DNA from: Platerodrilus igneus
Lineage: Eukaryota; Arthropoda; Insecta; Coleoptera; Lycidae
DNA length: 64,000 nucleotides
Assembly (NCBI GenBank): GCA_036346225.1
Contig: JARFIW010001364.1
Coordinates: forward strand, 496,001 to 560,000
Direction: 5' to 3'
Below are positions 11,627-22,300 of this stretch, piece by piece. The position numbers and the translations under genes are program-made. The first letter of the stretch is position 1, and every line of letters begins with the position of its first letter. Below the pieces are notes generated by a model. It was not told where the DNA came from. It made no database searches and saw only the letters and a list, made by a program, of their open reading frames with translations.

Positions 11627-11667
11627 ACTTATGATTAAGGCACAAAATGGTTGCCGAAACGTCAAGT
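11627..11667 (+). ncRNA. Hammerhead-like motif in PLE-2b 3' pseudo-LTR
   Basis: ACTT, ATGATTA, one A, GGCA...TGCC, GAAA, CGTC, AAGT, all present and paired as in the 5' pseudo-LTR of PLE-2a. Confidence 0.68.
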
Positions 11668-11744
11668 AATATAACAATTTTACTATATTAATTATTTATT
11701 CTTTGACCTACAATATCCTGATAACTGAAATTATACTCTTTTCC

Positions 11745-11747
<3 letters not shown>

Positions 11748-11789
<42 letters not shown>
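11748..11789. repeat. (TA)n at the right end of Penelope family 2
   Basis: About 20 TA units, starting at the last base of the element. Confidence 0.95.
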
Positions 11790-11792
<3 letters not shown>

Positions 11793-11927
11793 ATTTAATA
11801 AAATGTACACATCACAAAAACTAGTTCAAACTTAACTCTTTGTGTTTTAGCACTCACAAAACCATATATTATTATTTCTTATCAATTTAGTTTAGGTGGA
11901 TTTCGACTACTACCCGATATTTACTAT

Positions 11928-11929
<2 letters not shown>

Positions 11930-11978
<49 letters not shown>
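11930..11978. repeat. (TA)n microsatellite
   Basis: About 24 TA units followed by GTATACATTGCTATGATATTG. Read in reverse complement, this is the same CAATATCATAGCAAT flank seen at 1293-1306. Confidence 0.9.
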
Positions 11979-11982
<4 letters not shown>

Positions 11983-11989
11983 ACATTGC

Positions 11990-13850
11990 TATGATATTGT
12001 CGTACTTCGATTAACGCACACCGCTCTGTGTTTCTAAATAATTTAGAATAAATTTTAAATTTTACACAATTAAATTTATGCCTCGACTAGCTCAGTTCAA
12101 CACCACACAAAGTGCACGACGATACGGTAACAGAAAAATTTTTACCCCCCTTTTTCTCTAACACTTTATACCTTAATAATATAAGCTGAATCACCAAAAA
12201 TTTGTATAATAAATCAAGAATAATGTACAATTTGCTATTTAAAACCCTTGAATCAAGGTAAAAATATAAATCTGTTCACCACCAAATTACAACCCTACTA
12301 AAAGTATATAAAGCCAGGAAAAATAACTCTGTATTATATTGGAAGCCTGGTTGAACCCTTCGTTTTCTTAACGTAATTTCTACGTATCAATCAAAATTTT
12401 TGATGGCCCTTCACATAGATATCTAAGTACATGCAAGTTTTAAATGTTCAAATAAGGAATAAGTCTTATGCTATTAATTTACTGTAGTCTCTAACCTGGT
12501 ATTTTCTGTTGATTTCCTGGTTCGAATGTGTAGTTCTGCGTACATCCTTATTCTTTGACGTGCCGCTACGTGCTGTTAACCAGTGACCTTGGGTTGCTTT
12601 CAGCATAACGTCCTGATTCAGAGTTTTCCCATTTATTATATCTGTTATTTGTGGTTTTGGATTTTCACGTTAGATTTTTTATTGAATTTGTATAGTGAAT
12701 TGTTTATTGAATCGCTTTTTAAATCTCTCAGTAGATTTCTTAGAAAATTTTTCAGTTTTCTTAGATTCCTTAGATTCCTTAGAGCCCTAAGTTAATAAAT
12801 GTTAAAGATCATGTTTACCTTAATTAAAATTTGGACTTACGTCTTATGTCGACGGCGAACCTGTATATTTAAACGTGCCCTTGTATTTGAAATTTTGAAA
12901 TATTAACTTTCACTTAAAATTGTGGTTTAATTTCACACTTGAACTTTTTGTAGTATTTTTGTTCAAACTAATACAGTTTATGTTTTAGTTATCGACAGAC
13001 TGACCATTAACAGTTTGGTGTAATATATAAAGGAAAGCCCTTATACGCGCTGTCATTGGCTTGATCGCGCCTTATCTTTGTTAAGGCGTTGCACTTGTTT
13101 TGTCATGTAAGTCTTCGGATTTTACATGAAGTTACCTATCCTAGATTTTGTTGCACTGCTGCCAAATCACGTAGGCATCAAAGCTTTACATCATGGAGTT
13201 TGTTGGCTATGGTACTTTGTACCGTTCAATTTCATGTTTTCGCATTTTGTGTAGGAAATTATTAACTATTCCATTTAATCTTGCACGTACGCCAAAACGT
13301 ATGGTTACATATTGTGTTTTCCTCATATGCTAGATTCTATTCGAATTTGTAAAGTTTACTTTTAAAAGATCACGTAGGCAAATTTTATAATGGGATTCTT
13401 TGACAGATGACGTAAATTAGATGCGTTTATTTACTTCTTACGCTCTGAAATATGTTTGTTTTGAAGCACTGTTTGTTGTGAGCACACATGATTATTTTTT
13501 TATATTAATTCGTTTAGTTTAAAAAAATTTGTTTCATGTTTGTTTGACTTTAGATACGTTTAATTTGTATTTATTTAAAGTTTCGGAACGTATTCTTGTT
13601 TCTAAAATAAATCTGATTGCGTTTAGAGTTAGTTATTGTACTAAATGTGGTTAAATTATTAGAGAATAAGCTTCCTTTCATTGACTAAGGTTAGTTGTAG
13701 ATTTTATTCAGTGTGTTTGATATTTGCTTTTTTCATAATTATCGAACTGTACTTTACGTGAATCAAATGTTTAGTTTCCTTGATTTTGGTGTTGTTTACA
13801 TGAAGTGTACTACCTTCGTGACCTTATATACCCCTAAATAACCTTATTAT
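11990..13850. other. Intergenic, nothing recognised
   Basis: No open frame above background except a hydrophobic 70-codon one (12583-12795) that lies over T-rich sequence with a short TTCCTTAGA repeat. No element ends or RNA genes could be placed. Confidence 0.5.
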
Positions 13851-13851
13851 C

Positions 13852-13855
13852 ATAG

Positions 13856-13893
<38 letters not shown>

Positions 13894-13897
13894 CTAT
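13852..13897. repeat. Palindromic (TA)n tract: ATAGCAA-(TA)n-TTGCTAT
   Basis: The TA run 13859-13890 is bordered by ATAGCAA on the left and its exact complement TTGCTAT on the right, so the block can form a perfect hairpin. Confidence 0.9.
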
Positions 13898-13904
13898 AAA
13901 TCTT

Positions 13905-14610
13905 CGGGTAAGGCCGCCGCGCGATATTATAAACATGCATTGATTGATAATAATGAAAAGGTAAAATGATATGGTGTGGATTTTTACTTTGTGTTGGTTT
14001 TCTTTTGCTAGCTCAGCGACAAATCTATTGCAAACCTTACGGAAGTAAAATGAAACAATGAAATCTTAACACTACAGGTATAATTATAAGAAACAATCTT
14101 ATTTTTAAACAATTCTCGATACATTCAAAAACATCTTTCTTCTACACACATTATCTAAGAAATATACTTACACACACAGATACAAGGAAAGTTTATAAAT
14201 TCAATTCCCAGCTTAATTTTAGAAAAAATCATTTTTTCACAACCTACATTTGAATGCAATCTTCACCTAATCCATGTTGATAATTAAAAACCGCAAAGCA
14301 TTTCATGTGAAAGTCACAATTTTCTTTGAATTATTAATAGATAACTGAAATATTTTTTTATTGCCTCGTCTCAGTGTAGTTGATTAGCGAACTTGAGCCG
14401 AAATTTTTGTAAGGGTCAAACCGCCTTGAGATCTGACCCAAATTGCTAAAATAAAAGCTACTCATTCAAAAATAATTTTCAATACGCAAAAAAAGAAAAG
14501 TTTATACCAGCTTATTCTATTTAATAACCCACAAATTGTTTCTTTAGGTTTAAAACAAATGTATACTTGCGTTTTGTATCATCAAATTTTTTCAATCTTT
14601 CAACGAAGAG
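13905..14610 (+). repeat. Diverged direct repeat, unit A (partner 14970-15615)
   Basis: Collinear matches to unit B recur along its length. Examples are GCTAGCTCAGCG, ACATCTTTCTTCTACACACA, AATCTTCACCTAATCCATGT, GTGTAGTTGA and a final block with TTTAGGTTTAAAACAAA. No open frame or known element was recognised. The period between units is about 1.05 kb, part of which is a later insertion. Confidence 0.75.
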
Positions 14611-14640
14611 GTGAATCACGAACTCATACTTATTTATGTA

Positions 14641-14829
14641 TTAACAGGCCAAAATGTGCACCACATTCTCTCATCGTAATCAAACTGTTTTTGTATTAGT
14701 TTATTCTTAGCTGGTCGTTCACTTTATGTACATGTGTACGTTGAAAACTTTTGCATTATACCAATTGTACTTAATGGTTTTATTACTTATAATTTTGTAT
14801 ACTAGACTAGTCCGTTCAAAGTGAGGTTT
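14641..14829 (+). mobile_element. Old internally deleted Penelope relic related to family 1
   Basis: AAAATGTGCACCACATTCTC and the following TATTAGTTTATTCTTAGCTG match the family 1 3' UTR at about 6760-6830. CCAATTGTACTTAA and ATACTAGACTAGTCC then match the end of its pseudo-LTR with the 30-bp extension. The hammerhead stretch in between is missing. The relic ends against a TA tract, as the younger copies do. Confidence 0.75.
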
Positions 14830-14872
<43 letters not shown>

Positions 14873-14873
14873 A

Positions 14874-14911
<38 letters not shown>
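14830..14911. repeat. Compound TA/TG/TA microsatellite
   Basis: (TA)n 14830-14854, mostly TG 14855-14890, then (TA)n 14891-14911. The whole stretch alternates purine and pyrimidine. Confidence 0.95.
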
Positions 14912-14969
14912 GCTGTAACTCGGCTGCCTAATCGTTGGGAGCAACACAAAATGCCGTGAATTGGGGTAC

Positions 14970-15615
14970 AGCCGCCATATCTAGTGTATAAGAATGCAAT
15001 AGTAAATATGAATTTTTATCTTACCGTGCTTTTTTTCTTGTCTGGCTAGCTCAGCGGAAAATATGTTTTGTGGATTTTACTAAAAGCAAATAAAACTCAG
15101 AAGTTTTTAGAAAGATCTATAAACAATCTTCTATGCAATCAAATACATCTTTCTTTTATACACATTATATAAAGAATCCCTTACATACACAGATAAAAAT
15201 GCGGCTTACAAAAACAATTCACCGTATAAGCTTAGAGAGAAAATTTACCTATTGACTATTTACATACTAGAATAATCTTCACCTATTCCTTGTTGACAAG
15301 TACAGAACCTAAACAGCTCATATGTGTCACAAAAATTCTCTTTAAAATGCTCGGGGTAATTTACCTATTCTTGTATTACCCCGTTTGTCGGTGTAGTTGA
15401 CCAAGGACGCCGGGCAGAAAGTGAAGTAGAGGTCAAAATGCTTCAGGTTCTAACTCAAAAGTGATGGAATATATTACCCCTTGACAAATAATTTTATAAA
15501 AGTATTAACTTATTCTAGCTTAATTTACTGAATGATACTTAAATATCTTTTTAGGTTACAAAACAAAATTATACTTGCAGTTGGTATTGTCAAATTCTCC
15601 CTAATAGCACTTTTA
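14970..15615 (+). repeat. Diverged direct repeat, unit B (partner 13905-14610)
   Basis: Matches unit A in order: GGCTAGCTCAGCGG, ACATCTTTCTTTTATACACA, AATCTTCACCTATTCCTTGT, GGTGTAGTTGACCAAGGAC, then TTTTTAGGTTACAAAACAAA. Many substitutions and short indels separate the two, so the duplication is old. Confidence 0.75.
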
Positions 15616-17803
15616 AAAATATCCATTCCGTTAAAATTAACGATATTGACTACTTCCTGATTCCATTGCAAATATCCCTTTTATAATTAATCTTGACATA
15701 AAAATATCAATTCATAAAGTGCATTTATTTTTTAAAAATTAAAATTCGCAGTAGAGCTTGTACCAAGATTATTTATATTGATGTATTCGTTTAATTTTCG
15801 TTGTATTCTTCAAAATAATTATGCTTCATAACTAATGTTATATGTAAAACGTCTACAGAATGAGTTACAAATGACTCGAAACATAAAATGGATGAATCCT
15901 TCTCAGTTACTTTCGTTTTATATACTAAAACAAACTCAATACGTCACCTTCGATTATGTTTTCAAAGCATGATACATCATTGTGATGCAATATTCTACCG
16001 ATTTTGAGCTTTAATAAGTTTTCAATATAACTTATGGCTATCGTAAAAAGTTTAGCATCCTTGTTATCAAACAACACCAAACATTGGTATATATTTCCTT
16101 CTGTAATATAATCAGAGCTATTAAACTTGTTATCTTGGTTTCTTAGCTTTTCCGGTAGTCGTGCTTTCTTTCCATCGGGCCGTTTATACGTTAACTTGCT
16201 TATTTAATGGGTTTTGGAACATTTCTTAAAAGCAGTGACGTATTCTTTTATTAAATAACGTAAACATAAGTTTTTATAGAATTTTTCTGGGATGCGCCTC
16301 TTTAAAATAAAGCTCGCTTTATAAAATGGTGTTTATAACGAGAATGAATGCATTATGCAATTCACCTTTGAGAAATGTACGAATTGGAATGTGTTCAGTA
16401 CTTTAAAAGTTCATGCGGCGCACTTTCAGTCTGTAAGAAGTGGCTACACACGGATTTTCATATTACTACAATGAATGAATGCTAGTTTTACAATTGGGCT
16501 TCATTTCTATGGTTTATTTAAAATAAAAATTTGTTTGAAAGTATCCCTTAGGAGTAATTATTTCCACACGGCTGAAATTAATTAATTTTCACAAACTATC
16601 AATGAATTTAAAATGGGGTTTTATTCTTAAATGACATGTGTCCTTAAAGCATTATTTTACATGGAAATCTTATTTTTATGTGCTAATGGAATACGCTTAT
16701 GATTGTACAGGGTAAAATTAAATATTGGGAAATTTCACTTTTTTCCGTTTTGGGTGGGTTTTCTGACAGAATTTGGCACTCATGACCTTTCGTAACCCCA
16801 TTACCACATCAATTTATATCTAGAAAGGAGGTAAAGCTGTTGTCTATGTTATAAGCGGTCTGTATATAACGCAACAGCTTAATTCAATGAGTGTCTTTTC
16901 TCTTTAGTTATCGAACATTTAGTAAAATATGATCAAGTAAGTCAATTTTGTAAAGATGGTATTGCTGATTTTCTAAATAACTATTATAGCATATATTCCA
17001 AAGATTTCTTGACATTACCTTTCCAAGCAATTCATGCTCATAAGGAATATGTTTATTCCAGCAGGCATTTATGCTCGGCATCTGTGTATAAGCCTATAGT
17101 AATCTAGAGATCCAAAAATTGCGTTATTTCGTTAGATGCGTTTGACATGCAACATTTCATATTTGAGGAATTACTCAAATTGGATTAGTCAATAATGATG
17201 ACGCATAAATGTTTCTCCGTTTTTAAATCCTGTCAATAAGTACAACATCAAATTTAAGCGAAGAGATTTATTAAGGTAAAAGCAGTACCTTATTTACTAT
17301 ATTTACTTTAATTAGTCTTGTCCAGCTGGAGTGTGAGACATTACTCCATCGATAATAGATAACAAAATTTGACTGATTGTTGTCTTCACTTGTAGTCATA
17401 CATCCTTCAGGTTCTGGAGACTTTTTATTTAAACTCTTCTATGCTTCAAGAAGTCTGAAAACTACTACCGGAATTTAAAAATTGTTTGTCAGCGTACATA
17501 TTGTACTTAACCAAATCTTCACCTGTTGAATTGCAATCAGCTTCGTCTTGTAACCCACTCTGAGCTAATAACCTGCTATAGACACCGAAAAGCAAAACCA
17601 CTTAGCATAACACACTGCACCACTGCTAAGTAAACAATAACCATAAAACACTAACGTATGCTAATATTGCACAAACAACACGCATAATGTATTGATTATC
17701 TGTTAAACAACAAACACAAAAGTTTTTTTACAGCGAGCGTCGTCAGACCATGAGCTAAATTATGCGAGACACATTTTCTTAGATTAAAGTAACCTAGTGA
17801 GAC
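15616..17803. other. Intergenic, nothing recognised
   Basis: No coding block, repeat boundary or structured RNA could be supported on either strand. Confidence 0.5.
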
Positions 17804-18036
17804 GCATGCCAGAGACCTTACATGTGATTTTCCAATGCTCCACCCGAAGGTACTACATTGGCAAGGAAGCGAGTTTCTTTTTACCTGGAAAATTTGGAAT
17901 TTTGCCGAACCCTTGCTGTTCCAAGCAAGGTAAGGATCTTTAACGTGCGTGACGACCTCCATTTTACCTCTCATCCGAACGAGGGTGCATTTTTGTGAAA
18001 AATGGTCGCCTAACATTTTTCAAGCGGACAGTGTCG

Positions 18037-18047
18037 GGATTCGAACC
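18037..18047 (-). promoter_or_regulatory. Pol III B box of the SINE
   Basis: Minus-strand GGTTCGAATCC, an exact match to the B-box consensus GGTTCGANTCC. Confidence 0.92.
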
Positions 18048-18078
18048 CGAGACCTAGGGCGTAGTAGTCACACACATA

Positions 18079-18089
18079 CTACTACGCCA
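18079..18089 (-). promoter_or_regulatory. Pol III A box of the SINE
   Basis: Minus-strand TGGCGTAGTAG, an exact match to TRGYNNARNNG, 11 bp from the SINE 5' end and about 30 bp from the B box. Confidence 0.9.
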
Positions 18090-18113
18090 GGGAGCCGCCG
18101 CATGCTAGAGACC

Positions 18114-21100
18114 AGTCAATCCAAGCAGGTGGTGGCAAAATATACAATACTGTCACTGTCACATTAATACAAAAAGGACAATAAGAGACATTTTCAGGGA
18201 CTTCACTCTGCGTTTTGGAAAACTGCCGCTATTACGAGCAACGTCATCGCATGGAAGAAAATAGCCTTACAGCAGAAAAAGTTGGTGATGCACCATGTAG
18301 CAAGAGGCGTAAGGCTCGCATCGGAACTTGTTCTGCTTTGGGGGAATCAATTCCACGTTCGCCGATAAACAACCCGTAATTGGTCTTCAAAACTAGGCGT
18401 CTCGCGATTAACAATGCAGGACCACATGCCAAAGGACTTGCAAATTTTACATTTTCGGCTATCTTTAGTGAATGAGTTTAGTGATTGTGACTTATAGCCA
18501 CGTGCGCTTGCATGCAAATGATAATAAAAATGTGTTCTCGGACGAGTGTGCAATTTATCGCAGTTCGTGCAATTGCAATATCCTTCTTTGTGCAAAAGAC
18601 AATGAGCACTTTTATGATGGAATCGAGTGCAATCTGCCACTTGTTTTGATTTGAAAAGGGAGGATATCGCACTATTATTTTAGTCTATTTGTTTTTAATG
18701 GTTCTATGAATCAATAACACCTGGTTGCCCGCAGAAGTAAAGGCTAGAGGAATAACTGATATGGTTAAGCTTTAACAAAACGACGCTACAGCATATTTTG
18801 CTGTGTGTCACACGCGGCTGAATAACTTATAACAAAGCATTGGATTGGATGTAGATCACAAAATCTCCCTATAGCGTTGTCATGGCTTACACGAAGAACG
18901 AACCTCACCGCACTAGATAAGTCACTCTAGGGCATAAAAAGAAAAAGATTTGTAAACAATGATATGTGACATGATATGACATGTGAAAGACAGAATTAGC
19001 ATAGTATCCTAAAAGACCGCCCTTATTATGATGCAGCGGATGCATGCAAGAAAATTGTGACGCATCAACATTCGCATTGAATATGGAGGGGTGCAGACAG
19101 ACGATGTTGTTGATAAATGATCAACCTTTGCAGTACAAAGTCAAAATGGTAAAGCTTTATTCGTAACAGGGGTGTGCATTAACTCATAGAAATTTTTTTT
19201 GTACTAATAACGCTGTTTATTTACACGCCTAACTGTCGTACGCTAATAATATGTAAAGCGACTTCTCGGTTAGCCTGTAGAAGCCATTCTACCTGGAAGA
19301 CGTGTTTGAAATTCCACTTTTGCAACGAAGCAATATAAAAAATTGGCTTTCAGTTTTATATACCATGTTTATATTATTTCAAGTAATGCATATATAAGAA
19401 AACCCAAATTGGTAGAATTACACAATTTTTAAGATTTCTTTTTAAAAATTTGTGTTTTACAATAACAGATATTTGAAACGTTTATACTATACGCTATAAT
19501 AAATGGATCTAACCTATTTTGGGGATTACCAAGAGGTTTTTTCTCAGATTTATTTATATAGTGTTAGAGGATCAGTAAGATGAATATACGGTTTTTAACA
19601 AGCACGCAGTTTTTCTATCAACATACGCTATTGTGGATTCGAGAGAGTATAAATTTTTCTATTAAAGTTCAAATTACTTTGAGTTCCTTTTTCCGAATAA
19701 GGGATTATGTTCTCTTCACGTGTTGCGCGCTGATATATGAAACTTTTTTCTACAATTATAGCTGTCACCATTCTACTTCCGCTTTCGCCACATATATACT
19801 AAAGCGATTATTTTCTTATGAGTGATTAATAGTCTTTAAAGTAGCACGATCTATGTAACCCCGTCACATATTTGATTAAGCAGATTGCATTTTTATATCT
19901 AAAAGGTCAACTATGCGAACAGGCGCTAAAGTAAATTAATTGCCTTTAAGTTAAGTGCTGTAATTCTCTCCTTACGGGATTACCCTAGGCTATAGGCTCA
20001 ATAAATGTCATATGTTGTTAGCATAGGCTGTCTGTGTCATGCCGCCACGGAGCATTTGCACCACCTACGTTAAAGTAGGTCTTTTTATACCGAAGTACTT
20101 TACATTGCGTCAACGAATAACTACAATATCAAATTTAAATCCAGGTATTTGCATAATAGCCTGAAGTATCATACGTAATATCGTTTCTATCTTGCATATT
20201 AGTGTGCGATATGTTCAGTTTGCAATAATTATCGCATAATATGTAGATTGCAGGTAATTTCCCCTTTGGCGTGTACATAGTATAATCTTCAATCTTTACC
20301 GTGACTAGCCTTCAAGTACATTGTGTTGTGGTGCGTCCCGACAGTTGTATAAAGTCTGGTGTGATTGTAGCTATAGTGTTATAAAAATATTAACGTTAGA
20401 GTTCCGTCAATCCTCGTCTTGCCGCGGCCGCTTAGACTTAAAGTATGACGTAAATACTTGAAGGTTCCGTTTATATAAACTTTGCTCATATTTACCGTCC
20501 ACTACCTCCACCAACTATGGCTGTCAAGTTAACGCAAGATAATGTATAGTTATGTGATAAGAGGTATATAGGCGACATTAAGCACCATATCCTATACATA
20601 GACCGCCCCAAAAACCTGAGAAAATAAGAAAATTTATCCAATATTCTAATTACCTTTGTCTCATATTTGGAAACACCCTGTATAATATTCTCGTAGTACA
20701 ATAAACTTTGCATAATAGCATTTTCTTTAATAAGCATAGTACCTAGTAAAATTCATAAAAATGCAAATCATGTCTTGATAATAAATTCCATTTGAAACAC
20801 GATGTAGAGTATCTTATGTAAGCTAAAAACCTGTGTATCTGATTTTAAAACTCGTTGCGTACTCCTCTTAAAAACGTTAGTAAAAACCGTTTAAAGTTCA
20901 TTTTATAGTTTATGCCAGGATTGGAAGTATTTAGCGAGAAGCATGTATTTTAGCTTGAAAACTGCAATTTATTTTTCTAGATTTTCGAAATTCTAGTTCA
21001 TTCACTTGACCAACTAATAAATCAAGTTATAAACATAAGCAGATGATAGATAATATGAATGGATATCCTAATTAAAGAGTTTAAGTATTTAGCGATCATA

Positions 21101-22263
21101 AATCAGATAAGACAACGCGATAACAAGCTAATGTAGATAATGATTTTTATTCATTCTTTGGACTGCACTACGTAACGAACGATAGCAAGATATTTGCAAC
21201 CATGTAAATCGAAAACTGACAGTTATTTAGATAACGTAATATATCCATTATCACACTTTAAACGAAATTACATGAGCATATGAATCAGATTAACTAGAAG
21301 GGTATAGATCCTTCTAGATGTTAGTGACGTAAATACCGTGATAAAGCCGTACATAATCAGGAGCGACAGTTAATGATCGATAGTCCGTTTATCGGTCACC
21401 TAGGAATTGTAACTAAGTTGAATTACGTTCAAGTTTAGGTTAGATATTTAAAATCCTTGTCAAGCTCAATGTGTTTTAAAGTTATTGATTGTGGCACGAT
21501 TTATAGCATGCGATAAACCGTCCGGCAAACCAGACGTTGCTTTCACATCTAAAAACATTGTTCAGGCTTGTAGTTCGACGTTGACAGATTGCGTACGTAG
21601 TGGTACGTTTATTCATAATTAAGAGAAGAAGTGTAATTATTTTAACATTAATGCACTATTGAAGGAAAAGAGCGTGAAATTAAGCATGGAAAATATAGAG
21701 TGCATCCGGTAATAAAATTTTATAAGATCAATTATTTCATAATTGTATCGCTTTCTTAACATCTTTTAGACTGCTAATCATTAAGTACACCTTTTGGGCA
21801 ACCTCGTTTGACTAAAACCGTCGTCGCATAGCCACAAGTGCCAACGCACCTATATACATAGGCGTTCAAATTCCGTGCGATATTAAAACCGTCCAATTTC
21901 TTACCGCCAGCCGCACTGTGTTTGCGGTTTCCACAAGACGCACCGGTAATTTTTTCGCGCCGCAAGTTACATATTCCCCATATTAAAATACATATCGAAT
22001 AAATGTAAATATTATGTCCTAGTAATAGTATGCTACATTGTATTAAATGAAGGTTATAATTAAAGGTTAATCAGAGTTCATGTCATAGGGAAACGACTAT
22101 TTTGTATTCCACACGAAACCTGATACTGCAGGTACAAAAACAATGAACTACAATAAAGCAGTTTGAATTAAAATTACTTAAAATAAGACATTGTATGATT
22201 TTCGAGAAACTAGAGACAGCAAGATCTGCACTTTTCCACAAGATAAAGTGAGGTCAGAAGCTT
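18114..22263. other. Intergenic, no gene recognised
   Basis: Only short open frames occur. One on the minus strand (18640-18347, 97 codons) is rich in Cys and His but matches nothing I know. A CACCCTGTATA end at about 20683-20693, of the kind seen at insect DNA-transposon termini, has no partner that I could find. Confidence 0.45.
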
Positions 22264-22300
22264 TATAAATACTATGAGGAGCCCCTGATCGTCAGTCAGT
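22264..22300 (+). promoter_or_regulatory. Candidate RNA polymerase II core promoter
   Basis: TATAAATA at 22264-22271 is followed 30 bp later by TCAGTCAGT (22292-22300), a doubled arthropod initiator TCAGT. The spacing from TATA to the first initiator A is the canonical 30 bp. No open frame of note follows within 1 kb, so this could serve a short non-coding first exon, a decayed LTR or an unknown gene. Confidence 0.5.

Larger units (their letters stand above)
10317..11747 (+). mobile_element. Penelope-like element family 2, 5'-truncated copy (PLE-2b)
   Basis: The copy starts inside RT motif B (TCACCTATTGTGGCTCAATT), directly abutting the outer end of the 5' pseudo-LTR of PLE-2a, and runs on the opposite strand to a 3' end at ...CTTTTCCAAC against a TA tract. 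It mirrors 7268-8706. It lacks the 40-bp 3' extension of PLE-2a. Confidence 0.9.
17818..18099 (-). mobile_element. tRNA-derived SINE
   Basis: On the minus strand the element starts GGCGGCTCCCTGGCG at 18099. It has a perfect A box (TGGCGTAGTAG) and a perfect B box (GGTTCGAATCC), then a tRNA-unrelated body with CGTTAAAGATCCTTACCTTG and ends near 17818 with TCACATGTAA. It is flanked by GCATGCCAGAGACC (17804-17817) and GCATGCTAGAGACC (18100-18113), a 14-bp target-site duplication with one difference. SINEs are transcribed by RNA polymerase III and moved by a partner LINE. The absence of a poly(A) tail suggests a LINE that recognises a specific 3' end. The 106-codon open frame across it is incidental. 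Confidence 0.88.

Noticed and set aside
17696..18016. 106-codon open frame on the minus strand
   Set aside because: It mostly overlaps the tRNA-derived SINE body.
18347..18640. 97-codon Cys/His-rich open frame on the minus strand
   Set aside because: CNCTNC and CKICKSFGMWSC hint at metal binding, but there is no homology I can name and no transcript signal; left unannotated.
20063..20086. ACCTAC-GTAGGT hairpin followed by a T run, like a bacterial terminator
   Set aside because: The genome is eukaryotic and no pol III gene with A/B boxes is visible upstream.
20560..20693. CACCCTGTATA end typical of insect DNA transposons
   Set aside because: No matching inverted end or transposase was found nearby, so element borders cannot be set.
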